A DNA stretch of 64,000 bases, from positions 26,596 through 90,595 of the forward strand of contig JACPEP010000037.1 in NCBI GenBank assembly GCA_016183425.1, read 5' to 3'. The translations under genes and the position numbers were made by a program. Source of the stretch: Chloroflexota bacterium (GTDB taxonomy: Bacteria; Chloroflexota; Dehalococcoidia; JACPEP01). Positions 15,990-24,659 of the stretch are shown here, in pieces (the first letter of the stretch is position 1; each line of letters opens with the position of its first letter). The notes below the pieces were generated by a model that saw nothing but the letters and a program-made list of their open reading frames with translations, did not search any database and had not been told where the DNA came from.

Positions 15990-16903
15990 TCTTTCAGCTC
16001 CGGATCCATGACGTCCCGCAGGAAGTCCCCCAACAGATTCCCTCCCAAGCACGCGAACATAATTATAAAACCCGGAATAGTGGACACCCACCAAGCAGTG
16101 GAAAGATAGTCCTGGCCATCGGCCACCATGCTCCCCCAGGAAGGAGTGGGGGGCGGGACACCCAGACCCAGATAGCTCAAGGAGGCCTCTGACAGAATGA
16201 AACGCCCAAGATCAAAGGTGGCTAGCACCAGGATGGGAGTGGCGGCGTTGGGTAAAATCTGGCCCAAAAGGATGGACCAAGTACGCTGCCCCGAGGCCCG
16301 GGCGGCCACAATGTATTCCCTTTCCTTAATAGACAACACCTCCGCCCGAACTAGCCGGCACGGCGTGGCCCAAGTGGTGATGCCAAGAACGATGACTACG
16401 TTCTGGAGGCTGGCCCCCATAACGGAAACCAGGGCGATGGCCAGCAGTATAAAGGGAAAGGCCAGCTGGATATCCACCAGACGCATGATGAGGTCGTCCA
16501 CCTTGCGCCCGCTGAACCCCGCCAGTAACCCCAGGCTGGCGCCAATGCCTATGGATAGGGCGGTGGCCCCCACCGCCACCGTTAGAGAGATGCGGGCACC
16601 CCAGATAAGACGACTAAGGATATCTCGCCCCAGGGCGTCCGTTCCCAGAATGTGGCCCGCCTTCGCTCCCGCCATCCAGATAGGAGGTGAGATACGGATA
16701 TTCAGCTCCTGCTTCAGGGGGTCGTATGGGGAGACATAAGGGGCGAAAATACCCACAAACAACAAACTGAAGAGGATAACCCCCCCGACAAAGACCACCT
16801 TCTTCTTCCACAGCTCGCCCAGGATGGACAGCAGACGGTTTTTTTCGGCGCCCGCCAGTAGGTCAGCTTCAAGGATTCTGGCCTGGATAGCTTCTGCACT
16901 CAT
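15986..16903 (-). CDS. oppC: peptide-type ABC transporter permease, OppC/DppC-like
   Basis: A 305-residue permease with an N-terminal cytoplasmic stretch, a first membrane helix at about 35-60, a periplasmic loop containing HILGTDALGRDILSRLIWGAR (the DppC hallmark GTDxxGRD) and a five-helix BPD core; EAA loop near YIVAARASGQRTWSILLGQILPN. It pairs with OppB as the channel. Four-base overlap with oppD; 19 bp from oppB. Confidence 0.88.
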   Translation of the reverse strand: MSAEAIQARILEADLLAGAEKNRLLSILGELWKKKVVFVGGVILFSLLFVGIFAPYVSPYDPLKQELNIRISPPIWMAGAKAGHILGTDALGRDILSRLIWGARISLTVAVGATALSIGIGASLGLLAGFSGRKVDDLIMRLVDIQLAFPFILLAIALVSVMGASLQNVVIVLGITTWATPCRLVRAEVLSIKEREYIVAARASGQRTWSILLGQILPNAATPILVLATFDLGRFILSEASLSYLGLGVPPPTPSWGSMVADGQDYLSTAWWVSTIPGFIIMFACLGGNLLGDFLRDVMDPELKE

Positions 16904-16922
16904 TCTAGTACCCTTCTACCTC

Positions 16923-17840
16923 TCAGGCGTAGCGTATCTGAGGATTCAGATAGGCATACAAAATGTCTACACCCAGGTTGATAAAAACATAGAGAGTGGA
17001 TACCATGAACACCACCCCTTGTACTATGGGGTAATCCAAGCTATAGATGGCCATCACTGCCAGCCGGCCCATACCCGGCCAAGCGAAGACCATCTCGATG
17101 ATGAAGATACCCCCTAGAAGGTGCCCAATGGAAAGGCCGATAACGGTGACCACGGGGATAAGGCAGTTACGCAAGGCGTGCTTGGTCACCACCCATATCT
17201 CTTTGAGCCCTTTGGCGCGGGCGGTCTTAATATAGTCCTGGATCAGCACATCCAGCATAGTGGAGCGGGTGAGGCGGGCGTAAAGGGCCATACTAAAGAA
17301 ACCAGCCGTAAAGGCGGGCAAAATTAGATGCTGAATTGACCCCCGCCCTGCCACTGGTAGCCAGCGAAGCTGCACTCCAAAAAAAAGGATGAAGATGATC
17401 CCGATCCAGAACGATGGTGCCGACTGGCCCACCAGCGCCCCCAACATGACCAGCCCATCTAAGGCTGTCCTTCTCTTCAAAGCGGCTAACACCCCTAAGG
17501 GCAGGCCAATGAAGATACTCAGGAGGAGAGCGCCTCCCGCCAACTCCAGAGTAGCCGGTACCCGCTCAAAGATGAGTTTGGTCACCGGCTGCTCGTGGTG
17601 CAAAGACATGCCGAAATCCCCTCGCACCGCTCCTGATATGAACTTCAGGTACTGAATGTGGATCGGCTCGTCCAAGCCCAGCACCTTCCGAATGCGCTGA
17701 ATGTCCTGCAAACTAGCATCCTCGGGAAGCATGAGGGAAACGGGGTCCCCGGTGAGGCGAATAAGAACAAAAACGACAACCGAGACCCCCAGAATAACGA
17801 TAATCCCCTGGAGAAACCTCTTTATTATATATGCCTGCAT
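16923..17840 (-). CDS. oppB: peptide-type ABC transporter permease, OppB/DppB-like
   Basis: A 305-residue permease with the DppB layout: first helix at the N-terminus, a periplasmic region containing LGLDEPIHIQYLKF and RGDFGMSL, then the core with EAA-like DYIKTARAKGLKEIWVVTKHA and the final VDILYAYLNPQIRYA, a family end signature. ATG 17840 is preceded by GGAGGGG. 161 bp separate it from oppA, room for a weak internal promoter (17913-17941). Confidence 0.88.
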   Translation of the reverse strand: MQAYIIKRFLQGIIVILGVSVVVFVLIRLTGDPVSLMLPEDASLQDIQRIRKVLGLDEPIHIQYLKFISGAVRGDFGMSLHHEQPVTKLIFERVPATLELAGGALLLSIFIGLPLGVLAALKRRTALDGLVMLGALVGQSAPSFWIGIIFILFFGVQLRWLPVAGRGSIQHLILPAFTAGFFSMALYARLTRSTMLDVLIQDYIKTARAKGLKEIWVVTKHALRNCLIPVVTVIGLSIGHLLGGIFIIEMVFAWPGMGRLAVMAIYSLDYPIVQGVVFMVSTLYVFINLGVDILYAYLNPQIRYA

Positions 17841-17912
17841 AGTCCCCTCCCCCACCGAATGTGATAAAAATTAAGAGGCCACCTTTCCCCTAACGACAGC
17901 CTCTTAGTTGAC

Positions 17913-17941
17913 AACATATCGCATTTCCTTTAATCTGTCAA
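17913..17941 (-). promoter_or_regulatory. possible internal promoter ahead of oppBCDF
   Basis: Minus-strand TTGACA (17936-17941), 17-bp spacer, TATGTT (17913-17918), between oppA and oppB. It could give the permease and ATPase genes their own transcript. Confidence 0.4.
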
Positions 17942-18001
17942 TCCCTTTTGGGAAAAGTTTTAGGCAAAAGCGAAAATATGGTAATAGGTTACCCCCAAAA
18001 A

Positions 18002-19657
18002 CTAGACTTTGGCATCCCCTTCTGGCCCGTAGTTGTAGAAGGTGGCCATCCACATCACGGGGTTGAAGTTGGGGAGCTTCTTTTTGTTATAGGCAAAGTC
18101 GTAGGTCACCTGGAACATGAATATCCAGGGGGCTTCATCCTTGATGAGAGTTAGAAGCTTCTTGTAGATGGCCTTTCTCTCCTCCACTTTTACCGTGCTG
18201 CGCCCCTGGTCGATGAGCTTGTCCACCTCTGGGTTGTTGTAGTAGCCATGGTTGCGGGTACCCTTGCTGTGGATGTTCTGGTTGACGATGAAGTCGATGT
18301 CCAGGGTGGAGGTGCCCCGACAGGACTCGATGAGGCCATAGGGTCCGTCCTTCTTCGCTAAGGACGTCTCTCTGAACTGGAGCGACGCGGCGTGGGGTGT
18401 CAGCTTGGCCTTGACTCCCACATCGGCCAGGTAACCGGCGATGGCCGGAACGTACTCCGAACCGCCGGGGTAGCACACGGGGTCGTTGTGGTCGAAGACC
18501 ACCTCGAAGCCATTGGCATAGCCCGCCTGGGCCAGAAGCTCTTTGGCCTTCTTGGGGTCGTAGGGGTAGGGTTTCAGGTCTTTATCGAAGCCGAAGTAGG
18601 AGGAGCCCACAGCGCTGGCCTGGCGTTCCGGGTTGCCCTTCATGATTTTTTTAATTATGGTATCCATGTCCACGGCGTAGTTCAGGGCCTGGCGGACCCG
18701 CTTATCCTGAAGGGGACTCTTCTTATCGAAGACGCTGAGTATAATATGGGGGGAGCCGCCGCTCTTATTGGGCAAGAAGGTAAAGTTGGGGTCGGCCTTT
18801 ATGGCATCGATCTCCTCCATGGCGGGACCGAAGATGACGTCCGCCTCCCCCGTTTTCAGCGCCGCCATCCTGCCCGCCGACTGGGGAATAACACGATAGA
18901 TTAGCTTCTTGGGGCCTTTTATAGCTTTCTCCCACGGCATGCCCTTCTGCCATCCCCACCAGTCATCGTTCCTTTCCATTTCTACCCGGTCGTCCTTAAA
19001 CCACTTAACGTAGCGGTAAGGCCCGGTGCCGATGGGGTTGTCCGACTGGGCCTTGTTCCCCGTTGGCCCTTGGTTGTACTTCATGGGCACCATCCCAGTC
19101 TGGATGTACTTCAGAGGCATGGTGGGGTCAGGTGCTTCGCTGTAGACTCGGGCAGTGTACTCGTCCACCACCTCCACCTTCTTTATCGCCTTGAAGTCGC
19201 TGATGTAGCGGGGCTTGAAGTCGGCATTTTGCTGTCGCTCGGTGTTGAACTTCACCACCTCGGCGTTCATGGGCTCGCCGTTGTGGAACTTGATGCCCTT
19301 GCGCAGCTTCACCTCCCAGATCTTGGGATCGTCCAGCCAGCGGTGGCTCTCTGCCAGGGCGGGCACTATCGCCAGGCTCGCCGACCGTTTGAAGAGGCCA
19401 TCATAGATGTGGTCCTGGACGGCCACCCCCATGATTGTGGAGTCCAGGTGGGCATCGTTGTTGATCTGATCGACGATGTAAGCCACCGTAATCTGCTCTG
19501 GCAGTTGGGCCGCTGGTGCTCCGGGGGCGGCGCCAGGGGCACAACCCAGGAGGGACAGCCCCGCCAGCCCCAGGCCAGCCCTGGCCGCGGTCCCCAAGGC
19601 TTGGCGGCGGCTTAGGCGCTTTGCAAAAACGTGGGTCCAATAATTTCGTTCCCTCAT
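18002..19657 (-). CDS. oppA: peptide-type ABC transporter substrate-binding lipoprotein, Tat-type signal
   Basis: A 551-residue SBP_bac_5 family protein. The N-terminus has a twin-arginine motif SRRQA (16-20), a hydrophobic stretch and the lipobox LLGC (Cys39), suggesting export folded through the Tat system followed by lipidation; tatA and tatC genes are at 54.4-55.6 kb. Features such as IVPALAESHRW, WEVKLRKGIKFHNGEPMNAEV and YDPKKAKELLAQAGY are standard for the family. First gene of the operon with oppB, C, D and F. Ligand unknown; the family binds peptides, nickel chelates, sugars and others. Start at 19657 has a GAGGGGG site. Confidence 0.88.
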   Translation of the reverse strand: MRERNYWTHVFAKRLSRRQALGTAARAGLGLAGLSLLGCAPGAAPGAPAAQLPEQITVAYIVDQINNDAHLDSTIMGVAVQDHIYDGLFKRSASLAIVPALAESHRWLDDPKIWEVKLRKGIKFHNGEPMNAEVVKFNTERQQNADFKPRYISDFKAIKKVEVVDEYTARVYSEAPDPTMPLKYIQTGMVPMKYNQGPTGNKAQSDNPIGTGPYRYVKWFKDDRVEMERNDDWWGWQKGMPWEKAIKGPKKLIYRVIPQSAGRMAALKTGEADVIFGPAMEEIDAIKADPNFTFLPNKSGGSPHIILSVFDKKSPLQDKRVRQALNYAVDMDTIIKKIMKGNPERQASAVGSSYFGFDKDLKPYPYDPKKAKELLAQAGYANGFEVVFDHNDPVCYPGGSEYVPAIAGYLADVGVKAKLTPHAASLQFRETSLAKKDGPYGLIESCRGTSTLDIDFIVNQNIHSKGTRNHGYYNNPEVDKLIDQGRSTVKVEERKAIYKKLLTLIKDEAPWIFMFQVTYDFAYNKKKLPNFNPVMWMATFYNYGPEGDAKV

Positions 19658-19757
19658 GGATTTACCCCCTCTTACCTTGCTTCTTCCTGTCTGCGGCAAA
19701 TGAGGTTTTCCTCAGGTGCAACGACAACAACCTCTTTGACCAGCAAAGATTTTGTGT

Positions 19758-19785
19758 ATTATAGCACCCATTTCTCAATTTGCAA
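19758..19785 (-). promoter_or_regulatory. promoter of the opp operon
   Basis: Minus-strand TTGCAA (19780-19785), 16-bp spacer, TATAAT (19758-19763), about 100 bp before the oppA start. Confidence 0.65.
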
Positions 19786-19923
19786 TAGGAATCGGGGCTA
19801 TTTTTCGTAATTTCTTCCGCATTCTCACGAAAATACCGCTGTGGCAACTGCCCAGGAGAGATGCCGCGATATCCCCTCTGGGGGTCCAGGGGGCTTTGGG
19901 GTGTCCCCCAAATATCATCCATC

Positions 19924-19950
19924 TCCCCTTCTCCCTCGGGGAGAAGGGGA
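19924..19950. repeat. 27-nt hairpin repeat
   Basis: Perfect 12-bp inverted repeat TCCCCTTCTCCC / GGGAGAAGGGGA around a TCG loop, in the large gap between oppA and the flavoprotein gene. A related pyrimidine/purine-rich tract with the word GGATT..AGGTGA is near 63358-63385, so this is probably a dispersed intergenic repeat. Confidence 0.55.
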
Positions 19951-20036
19951 TTAAGGAGATGAGGGTGAAGAGGCATTTTCATACTTCGTGGTGCCCAGCG
20001 CAAGCGGGCATGGGGGATTACCCTGAAAATAGCCCG

Positions 20037-20160
20037 CTTGCCCTTCGACAGGCTTCGTCGTGAGCCTTCGGCGTGAGCTCAGTCGAACGCTCAGCCGAGC
20101 GGCTCAGGGTGAACGGGCGGCGACATCGCTCGTGGTGAGCTTGTCGAACCATGAGCGGAT
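20037..20160. repeat. cluster of REP-like palindromic repeats
   Basis: Several nested inverted and direct words: CCCTTCGACAGGC, GCTCAGTCGAACGCTCAG, GGCTCAGGGTGAAC and TGGTGAGCTTGTCGAACCATG. The words containing TTCGAC, CTCAGGGTGA and GAGCTTGTCGAA are typical of dispersed REP-type elements. A piece of the last word recurs inside hisF (61691-61709), and relatives occur near 54052-54107. No gene is visible in 19700-20277 besides the promoters. Confidence 0.6.
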
Positions 20161-20214
20161 ATTTTTATCCTTTGTGGTGTCGGTGTCAACCGACATGGAC
20201 GATTCTTAGAATAA

Positions 20215-20243
20215 TTGACAAAGGCGCTCTGGCTCCTTAACAT
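20215..20243 (+). promoter_or_regulatory. promoter for the 20.3 kb flavoprotein gene
   Basis: TTGACA (20215-20220), 17-bp spacer, TAACAT (20238-20243). A 6-bp inverted repeat TGTCGG/CCGACA (20178-20195) sits about 20 bp upstream of the -35 and may be an activator or repressor site. Confidence 0.6.
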
Positions 20244-20277
20244 CACCATTATGAAATGGGACAAGAAAGGTGGACCC

Positions 20278-21798
20278 ATGAACAACTGGGATATGGAAAC
20301 GGAAGTTCTGGTGATAGGTTACGGCCTGGCGGGGGCGGTGGCGGCGGTAGTGGCCCATGACGCGGGGTCCCAGGTACTCATGCTGGAGAAAGGAAAATAT
20401 CCGGGGGGCTGCTCCATCCTGGCCGGAGGAGGCATCAAATGCGTGGCAGACGTACCCGGGGCGATAGACTATTTCACAGCCCTCTCCGGAGGACGGGTGG
20501 AACCCAGCCTTATCACCGCCTTCGCTGAGGCCATGTCCGGCAACGAAGCCTTCGTCCGCCGTCTGGCGGCCACCGACGGGGCTGAGATAAAGGCAGTGTA
20601 CAAAGTGGGTGACGAACCCATCGCCGTATACCCCTTCCTCGGTCGGGAGAGCCTCTACGAGGTTCGAGTGACCAAGGTACCCGGTTTCTCCGGTTTTCCC
20701 TGGGTAATAGCCAGTCGCCTCAACGGGGTCAATATGTTCAAGATGGCCATGGACAACGTGGAGGCAAGAAAGTTACCCCTAATGCTGTCCACGGCAGCGA
20801 CGCGGTTGGTAACTAACGCCCAGGGAGAGGTGATCGGAGCGGTGGCCCAAAGCCAGGAGGGAGAGAGGCGGATAAGGGCACGCCGGAGCGTTATCCTCGC
20901 CTGCGGCGGCTTTGAGCAGAGCCCGTGGCTGAAGCACCAGTACCTGCAAGGCACCCCTTTCCACTCTATGGCCCCCCTGACTCACACCGGCGACGGCATC
21001 CTTATGGCACAAAAGGTGGGCGCCGCTTTGTGGCATATGTGGCACGTCCATGGCTCCTACGGGTTCAAATTCCCCCAGTACCCCATCGCCTTTCGCCACG
21101 CCTTCGGTGGCCGTCGCCTGGCCAAGCGGCCCATGCCCTGGATCGTTGTGGATCGACTGGGCAAACGCTATATGAATGAGTATCCCCCCGCCCCTCAGGA
21201 TACCTCCCATCGGCCCATGGAGGTCTTTGACCCCGATTTGCCCGGCTACCCCCGCATACCATCCTACATAGTATTCGACGAGGCGGGGCGCCGCCGAGGT
21301 CCCATCGCCCAGCCCCTGGCCATCGCCGACTATTTGTACCGTTGGAGCAACGACAATAGCCAGGAAGTGGAGAGGGGCTGGATAATACGTCGAGATAACC
21401 TGACCGAGCTGGCCGAGGTTATCAGGACCACCCCCGAAAACGAGGGGAAGATGAATCCCCAAAACCTGGAGGACACGGTGGCGAGATGGAACGAGGCTGT
21501 GGTGGTGGGAATGGATGCCCTGGGGCGGCTGCCCGGAACTATGATGCCCATAAAAGCGCCCCCTTTCTATGCAGTACCCGTCTGGCCTGTCATAACCAAT
21601 ACCCAGGGAGGGCCGGTGCACAACGAAAAACAACAGGTGCTCGACCCCTTGGGCCAGCCCATTCCCCACCTCTATGCCGCAGGCGAGCTGGGGTCCTTCT
21701 TCGGCCACCTCTACGAGCTAGGAGGCAACCTGGGGGAGTGCTTCGCCTCCGGACGCATCGCCGGGGAGGCAGTGGCCGCCGAGGAACTTCTACCCTGA
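20278..21798 (+). CDS. FAD-dependent oxidoreductase, fumarate reductase/ketosteroid dehydrogenase-like
   Basis: A 506-residue flavoprotein. The N-terminus has the FAD fold VLVIGYGLAGAVAAVVAHDAG and VLMLEKGKYPGG, followed by CSILAGGGIKC; the C-terminus has VWPVITNTQGGPVHNEKQQ and HLYAAGELGSFFGHLYELGGN, as in the fumarate reductase flavoprotein/ketosteroid delta1-dehydrogenase group. No signal peptide. ATG 20278 is chosen because AAAGGTGG precedes it; an in-frame ATG at 20251 sits seven bases after the -10 box and could also serve as a leaderless start. Substrate unknown. Confidence 0.75.
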   Translation: MNNWDMETEVLVIGYGLAGAVAAVVAHDAGSQVLMLEKGKYPGGCSILAGGGIKCVADVPGAIDYFTALSGGRVEPSLITAFAEAMSGNEAFVRRLAATDGAEIKAVYKVGDEPIAVYPFLGRESLYEVRVTKVPGFSGFPWVIASRLNGVNMFKMAMDNVEARKLPLMLSTAATRLVTNAQGEVIGAVAQSQEGERRIRARRSVILACGGFEQSPWLKHQYLQGTPFHSMAPLTHTGDGILMAQKVGAALWHMWHVHGSYGFKFPQYPIAFRHAFGGRRLAKRPMPWIVVDRLGKRYMNEYPPAPQDTSHRPMEVFDPDLPGYPRIPSYIVFDEAGRRRGPIAQPLAIADYLYRWSNDNSQEVERGWIIRRDNLTELAEVIRTTPENEGKMNPQNLEDTVARWNEAVVVGMDALGRLPGTMMPIKAPPFYAVPVWPVITNTQGGPVHNEKQQVLDPLGQPIPHLYAAGELGSFFGHLYELGGNLGECFASGRIAGEAVAAEELLP

Positions 21799-21808
21799 GC
21801 CTTCGTTT

Positions 21809-21838
21809 TTGACACGGTGAGCGCCCTTCGTGTAGAAT
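21809..21838 (+). promoter_or_regulatory. promoter for the COG2509-like flavoprotein gene
   Basis: TTGACA (21809-21814), 18-bp spacer, TAGAAT (21833-21838). A six-codon ORF (ATG 21843 to TGA 21863) begins close to the predicted transcription start and ends one base before the gene's GTG. Confidence 0.65.
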
Positions 21839-21864
21839 GCGAATGGCGGCAAAGGCGGCCTGAT

Positions 21865-23256
21865 GTGAAGAAAAAATACGACGTTATCATCGTTGGAGCA
21901 GGACCAGCGGGCATTTTCACCGCCCTGGAGATAGTTCATAATTCCAGCTTGGAGACCCTCATTCTGGAAAAGGGGCGGGACATCCATGAGCGGGTCTGCC
22001 CCATTATTGGCACCAACAGAGTCTGTCCCCCGTGTCGGCCTTGCAGTCTGGTGAGCGGCTGGGGTGGCGCCGGCGCCTTTAGCGACGGCAAGCTTACCCT
22101 GTCCCCCCATGTGGGGGGAAACCTGAAAGATTACCTGGGGCTGGAACGAACCACGGAACTTTTGAACTATGCGGACAGCACCTACCTCAATTTCGGCGCT
22201 ACCGATCATCTCTATGGTGTGGCAGATGAGGTGGAGGGTCTTCAGCGCCGGGCCAGCCTGGCGGAGCTATCCCTGGTTCCCGTACCCCTGCGCCACGTGG
22301 GCACCGAACGCTGTCGTCAAGTGCTGCTGGCTATAAGGGACCACCTCCAGGGACGCGTGGACAGCTACATCGGCACCGAGGCCAAGAGCATCGTCGTCCA
22401 CGATGGGAAGGTGCAAGGAGTGATTACCACTGACGATCAGCACCTGGAGTGCCGCTACCTGGTGCTGGCCCCGGGTCGAGAGGGGGCTGAATGGCTGGTG
22501 AGGGAATCCCAACGCTTGGGATTGACCCTCCACAACAACGCCGTGGATGTGGGGGTTCGGGTGGAGGTACCAGCGGCGGTACTGGAGGAGATCACCAGTA
22601 TCCTCTACGAGCCCAAGCTGGAATATTACTCCCCAACCTTTGATGACCGGATCCGCACCTTCTGCGTCTGTCCCCACGGAGAGGTTACCATGGAATCCAC
22701 CGCTGGCAGCGATCCGGTGACCACCGTTAATGGCCACTCCTATGCCGACCGTAAGACAAATAACACCAATTTCGCCCTCCTGGTAAGCACCACCTTCACT
22801 GAGCCCTTTAAAGACCCTATAGGTTACGGTCGATATCTGACGCGTTTGGCCAATCTCCTTAGCCACGGCGTGTTGGTGCAGCGCCTGGGCGACCTTATGG
22901 AGGGCCACCGCTCCACGCCGGCCCGCATCCAGCGCGGAATAGTACAGCCGACCCTCACAAGCGCCACCCCAGGCGACCTGAGCTTTGTCCTTCCCTACCG
23001 CCACCTTAAGGGAATTATAGAAATGCTGGAGGCCATGGACCGTCTAGCGCCAGGGGTCGCCTCTCGACATACCCTCCTCTACGGGGTAGAGGTAAAATTC
23101 TACTCCGCCCGTTTACAGCTCACTTCCAACCTGGAAAGCCAGATAGCCGGCCTCTTTGCTGCCGGAGACGGCGCTGGGGTGACCCGTGGGCTGACACAGG
23201 CCTCCGCCTCCGGGGTGGTAGCGGCCCAGGAGATAATAAGACGGACAACCGGGTAG
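21865..23256 (+). CDS. uncharacterised FAD-dependent dehydrogenase (COG2509-like)
   Basis: A 463-residue flavoprotein. FAD fold YDVIIVGAGPAGIFTALEI at the N-terminus, strand-2 Glu in LILEKGRD, then a cysteine-rich turn CPIIGTNRVCPPCRPC followed by GWGGAGAFSDGKLTLS, a segment I associate with the COG2509 group of uncharacterised dehydrogenases. The C-terminal half ends with FAAGDGAGVTRGLTQASASG. GTG 21865 is taken as the start because earlier in-frame codons fall within the promoter. Physiological role unknown; Cys-rich turn may be structural. Next gene starts 37 bp later. Confidence 0.78.
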   Translation: MKKKYDVIIVGAGPAGIFTALEIVHNSSLETLILEKGRDIHERVCPIIGTNRVCPPCRPCSLVSGWGGAGAFSDGKLTLSPHVGGNLKDYLGLERTTELLNYADSTYLNFGATDHLYGVADEVEGLQRRASLAELSLVPVPLRHVGTERCRQVLLAIRDHLQGRVDSYIGTEAKSIVVHDGKVQGVITTDDQHLECRYLVLAPGREGAEWLVRESQRLGLTLHNNAVDVGVRVEVPAAVLEEITSILYEPKLEYYSPTFDDRIRTFCVCPHGEVTMESTAGSDPVTTVNGHSYADRKTNNTNFALLVSTTFTEPFKDPIGYGRYLTRLANLLSHGVLVQRLGDLMEGHRSTPARIQRGIVQPTLTSATPGDLSFVLPYRHLKGIIEMLEAMDRLAPGVASRHTLLYGVEVKFYSARLQLTSNLESQIAGLFAAGDGAGVTRGLTQASASGVVAAQEIIRRTTG

Positions 23257-23293
23257 CCCATATCGAGACTGAGAACCTGCTCAGAGGAAACTA

Positions 23294-24085
23294 GTGCGAA
23301 ACTATGGCCTGGCCAGTCTAATGATTCTGGTAGTCACTCTGGGATTGGGGTGGTCTTTACGGTGGCCCCCAACGCCGGGTGGAATGGGGCTTCCCGAGGC
23401 ACCCCAGCTATGGCTTCTCCTGGGCGCCCTGGGGCTGCTGAATGGGGTGGGCAGTGAAAGGCTTCTCCGCGCTCATCCCCGCTGGCCCGGATACCCCACC
23501 GCCCACCCCCTGAAAATATGCCTTCTTTCCACTCTTCTGGTACCCGTGGCATCCCTTTTCATCCGTTCCGTGGTAAATGACTACTGGATGGTGATGGGGG
23601 TAGCCATAAGCGGGGCTTTGGCGGCCGCCATCCTCCTGGCAGAGTTTGGAGCCCTGGACTATCGCAATCGGGGGTACTCTGTGGCCCGCTTTTTCATCAC
23701 TACGATGAATTACCTCCTTATCTTCGGAACCTACTACGTTGTAGACACTTTGAGATTACCTATTTGGGGAGCGATAACGGTGGTAATGATAGTCAGCAGC
23801 CTTATGGCCCGAGAGCTTTTCCGGGATGAAAGTCATGGTCAGCGGCCCGAAGTATACGCCGCCGTAGTCGGCCTGATTATGGGCGAGATACGCTGGGGCC
23901 TGGAGTTCTGGTCCATGGGCGCGGTGCAGGCTGGCCTCTTTATGCTCCTCATCTTCTACATGGTTAGCGGCTTGGTACAACACCATCTCACCCTCTCCCT
24001 AGATAAAAAGACCGTCATGGAGTTCATGGTTGTGGCTGGGGTAAGTTTGGCCCTCCTATTTAGCTCACCCTTGTGGCTGGGGTAA
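23294..24085 (+). CDS. polytopic membrane protein of unknown function
   Basis: A 263-residue protein with roughly seven hydrophobic helices: near 5-20, 38-52, 72-92, 98-118, 132-148, 155-172, 190-225 and 240-260. No family motif is recognised with confidence. GTG start at 23294. The stop lies two bases before the GTG of the RfaE2-like gene, so the two are cotranscribed, and MurJ follows, which suggests a role in the cell envelope; this is positional inference only. Confidence 0.6.
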   Translation: MRNYGLASLMILVVTLGLGWSLRWPPTPGGMGLPEAPQLWLLLGALGLLNGVGSERLLRAHPRWPGYPTAHPLKICLLSTLLVPVASLFIRSVVNDYWMVMGVAISGALAAAILLAEFGALDYRNRGYSVARFFITTMNYLLIFGTYYVVDTLRLPIWGAITVVMIVSSLMARELFRDESHGQRPEVYAAVVGLIMGEIRWGLEFWSMGAVQAGLFMLLIFYMVSGLVQHHLTLSLDKKTVMEFMVVAGVSLALLFSSPLWLG

Positions 24086-24087
24086 AC

Positions 24088-24582
24088 GTGGGACAGATTG
24101 TCTCCCGAGAGGAAATGGTCAGAATCCGAAGGGAGCTGGCAAGAGGGGAGAAAAGAGTAGTCTTTACCAACGGCTGTTTCGACCTTCTCCACCTGGGTCA
24201 CGTCCGCTATCTACAACAAGCCAAGGAGCTGGGCGATGTCTTAGTAATCGGCGTTAATAGCGACGCCTCCACCGCCCGCATAAAAGGCCCCCCCAGGCCC
24301 ATCATTCCCCAGGCCGATCGGGGAGAGATACTATCGGCCCTGGCGGCGGTGGACTATGTGGTAATCTTCGATGAAGACACCGCCGAAAACCTGGTGATGG
24401 CGTTGAAGCCCGATGTATACATCAAGGGTGGCGACTACGCTCGTGGCAATTCCAAGGCCAAAGCGTGGCCGGAGGCCGATGTTGTGATTAAATACGGTGG
24501 CCTGGTGGTGGTTCTCCCCTTCCTCCCCGGACGCTCTACCAGCAACATAATCGAAAAGATCGCCGGGCTTGCAAAAGAATGA
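24088..24582 (+). CDS. rfaE2: RfaE2-like ADP-heptose/nucleotidyltransferase
   Basis: A 164-residue cytidylyltransferase-fold enzyme. The nucleotide-binding HxGH motif is at 35-38 (FDLLHLGH) and GRSTSNII near the C-terminus, as in the C-terminal domain of HldE and stand-alone RfaE2 (D-glycero-beta-D-manno-heptose-1-phosphate adenylyltransferase). LPS genes are not seen, so the acceptor may be another sugar phosphate or a glycan precursor. GTG 24088 has GGGG six bases upstream and is preferred over GTG 24073, inside the previous gene. A strong hairpin follows the stop. Confidence 0.8.
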   Translation: MGQIVSREEMVRIRRELARGEKRVVFTNGCFDLLHLGHVRYLQQAKELGDVLVIGVNSDASTARIKGPPRPIIPQADRGEILSALAAVDYVVIFDEDTAENLVMALKPDVYIKGGDYARGNSKAKAWPEADVVIKYGGLVVVLPFLPGRSTSNIIEKIAGLAKE

Positions 24583-24601
24583 CCGGTTGAGATGGTGAAG
24601 C

Positions 24602-24635
24602 CTTAAAGGGAGGGCCAAAAGGCCCTCCCTTTAAG
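24602..24635 (+). terminator. strong hairpin between the RfaE2-like gene and murJ
   Basis: Perfect 15-bp inverted repeat (24602-24616 and 24621-24635) around an AAAA loop, GC-rich at its tip. The 3' side has only a short TTT within the stem, so it may be a terminator or a transcript-stabilising element. Confidence 0.6.
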
Positions 24636-24659
24636 TAAGATAGGAACAAGGACAGCAAA

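Noticed and set aside
20779..21708. Antisense frame of 309 codons opposite a flavoprotein gene
   Set aside because: Mirrors codon bias of the real gene; no domain or start signal.
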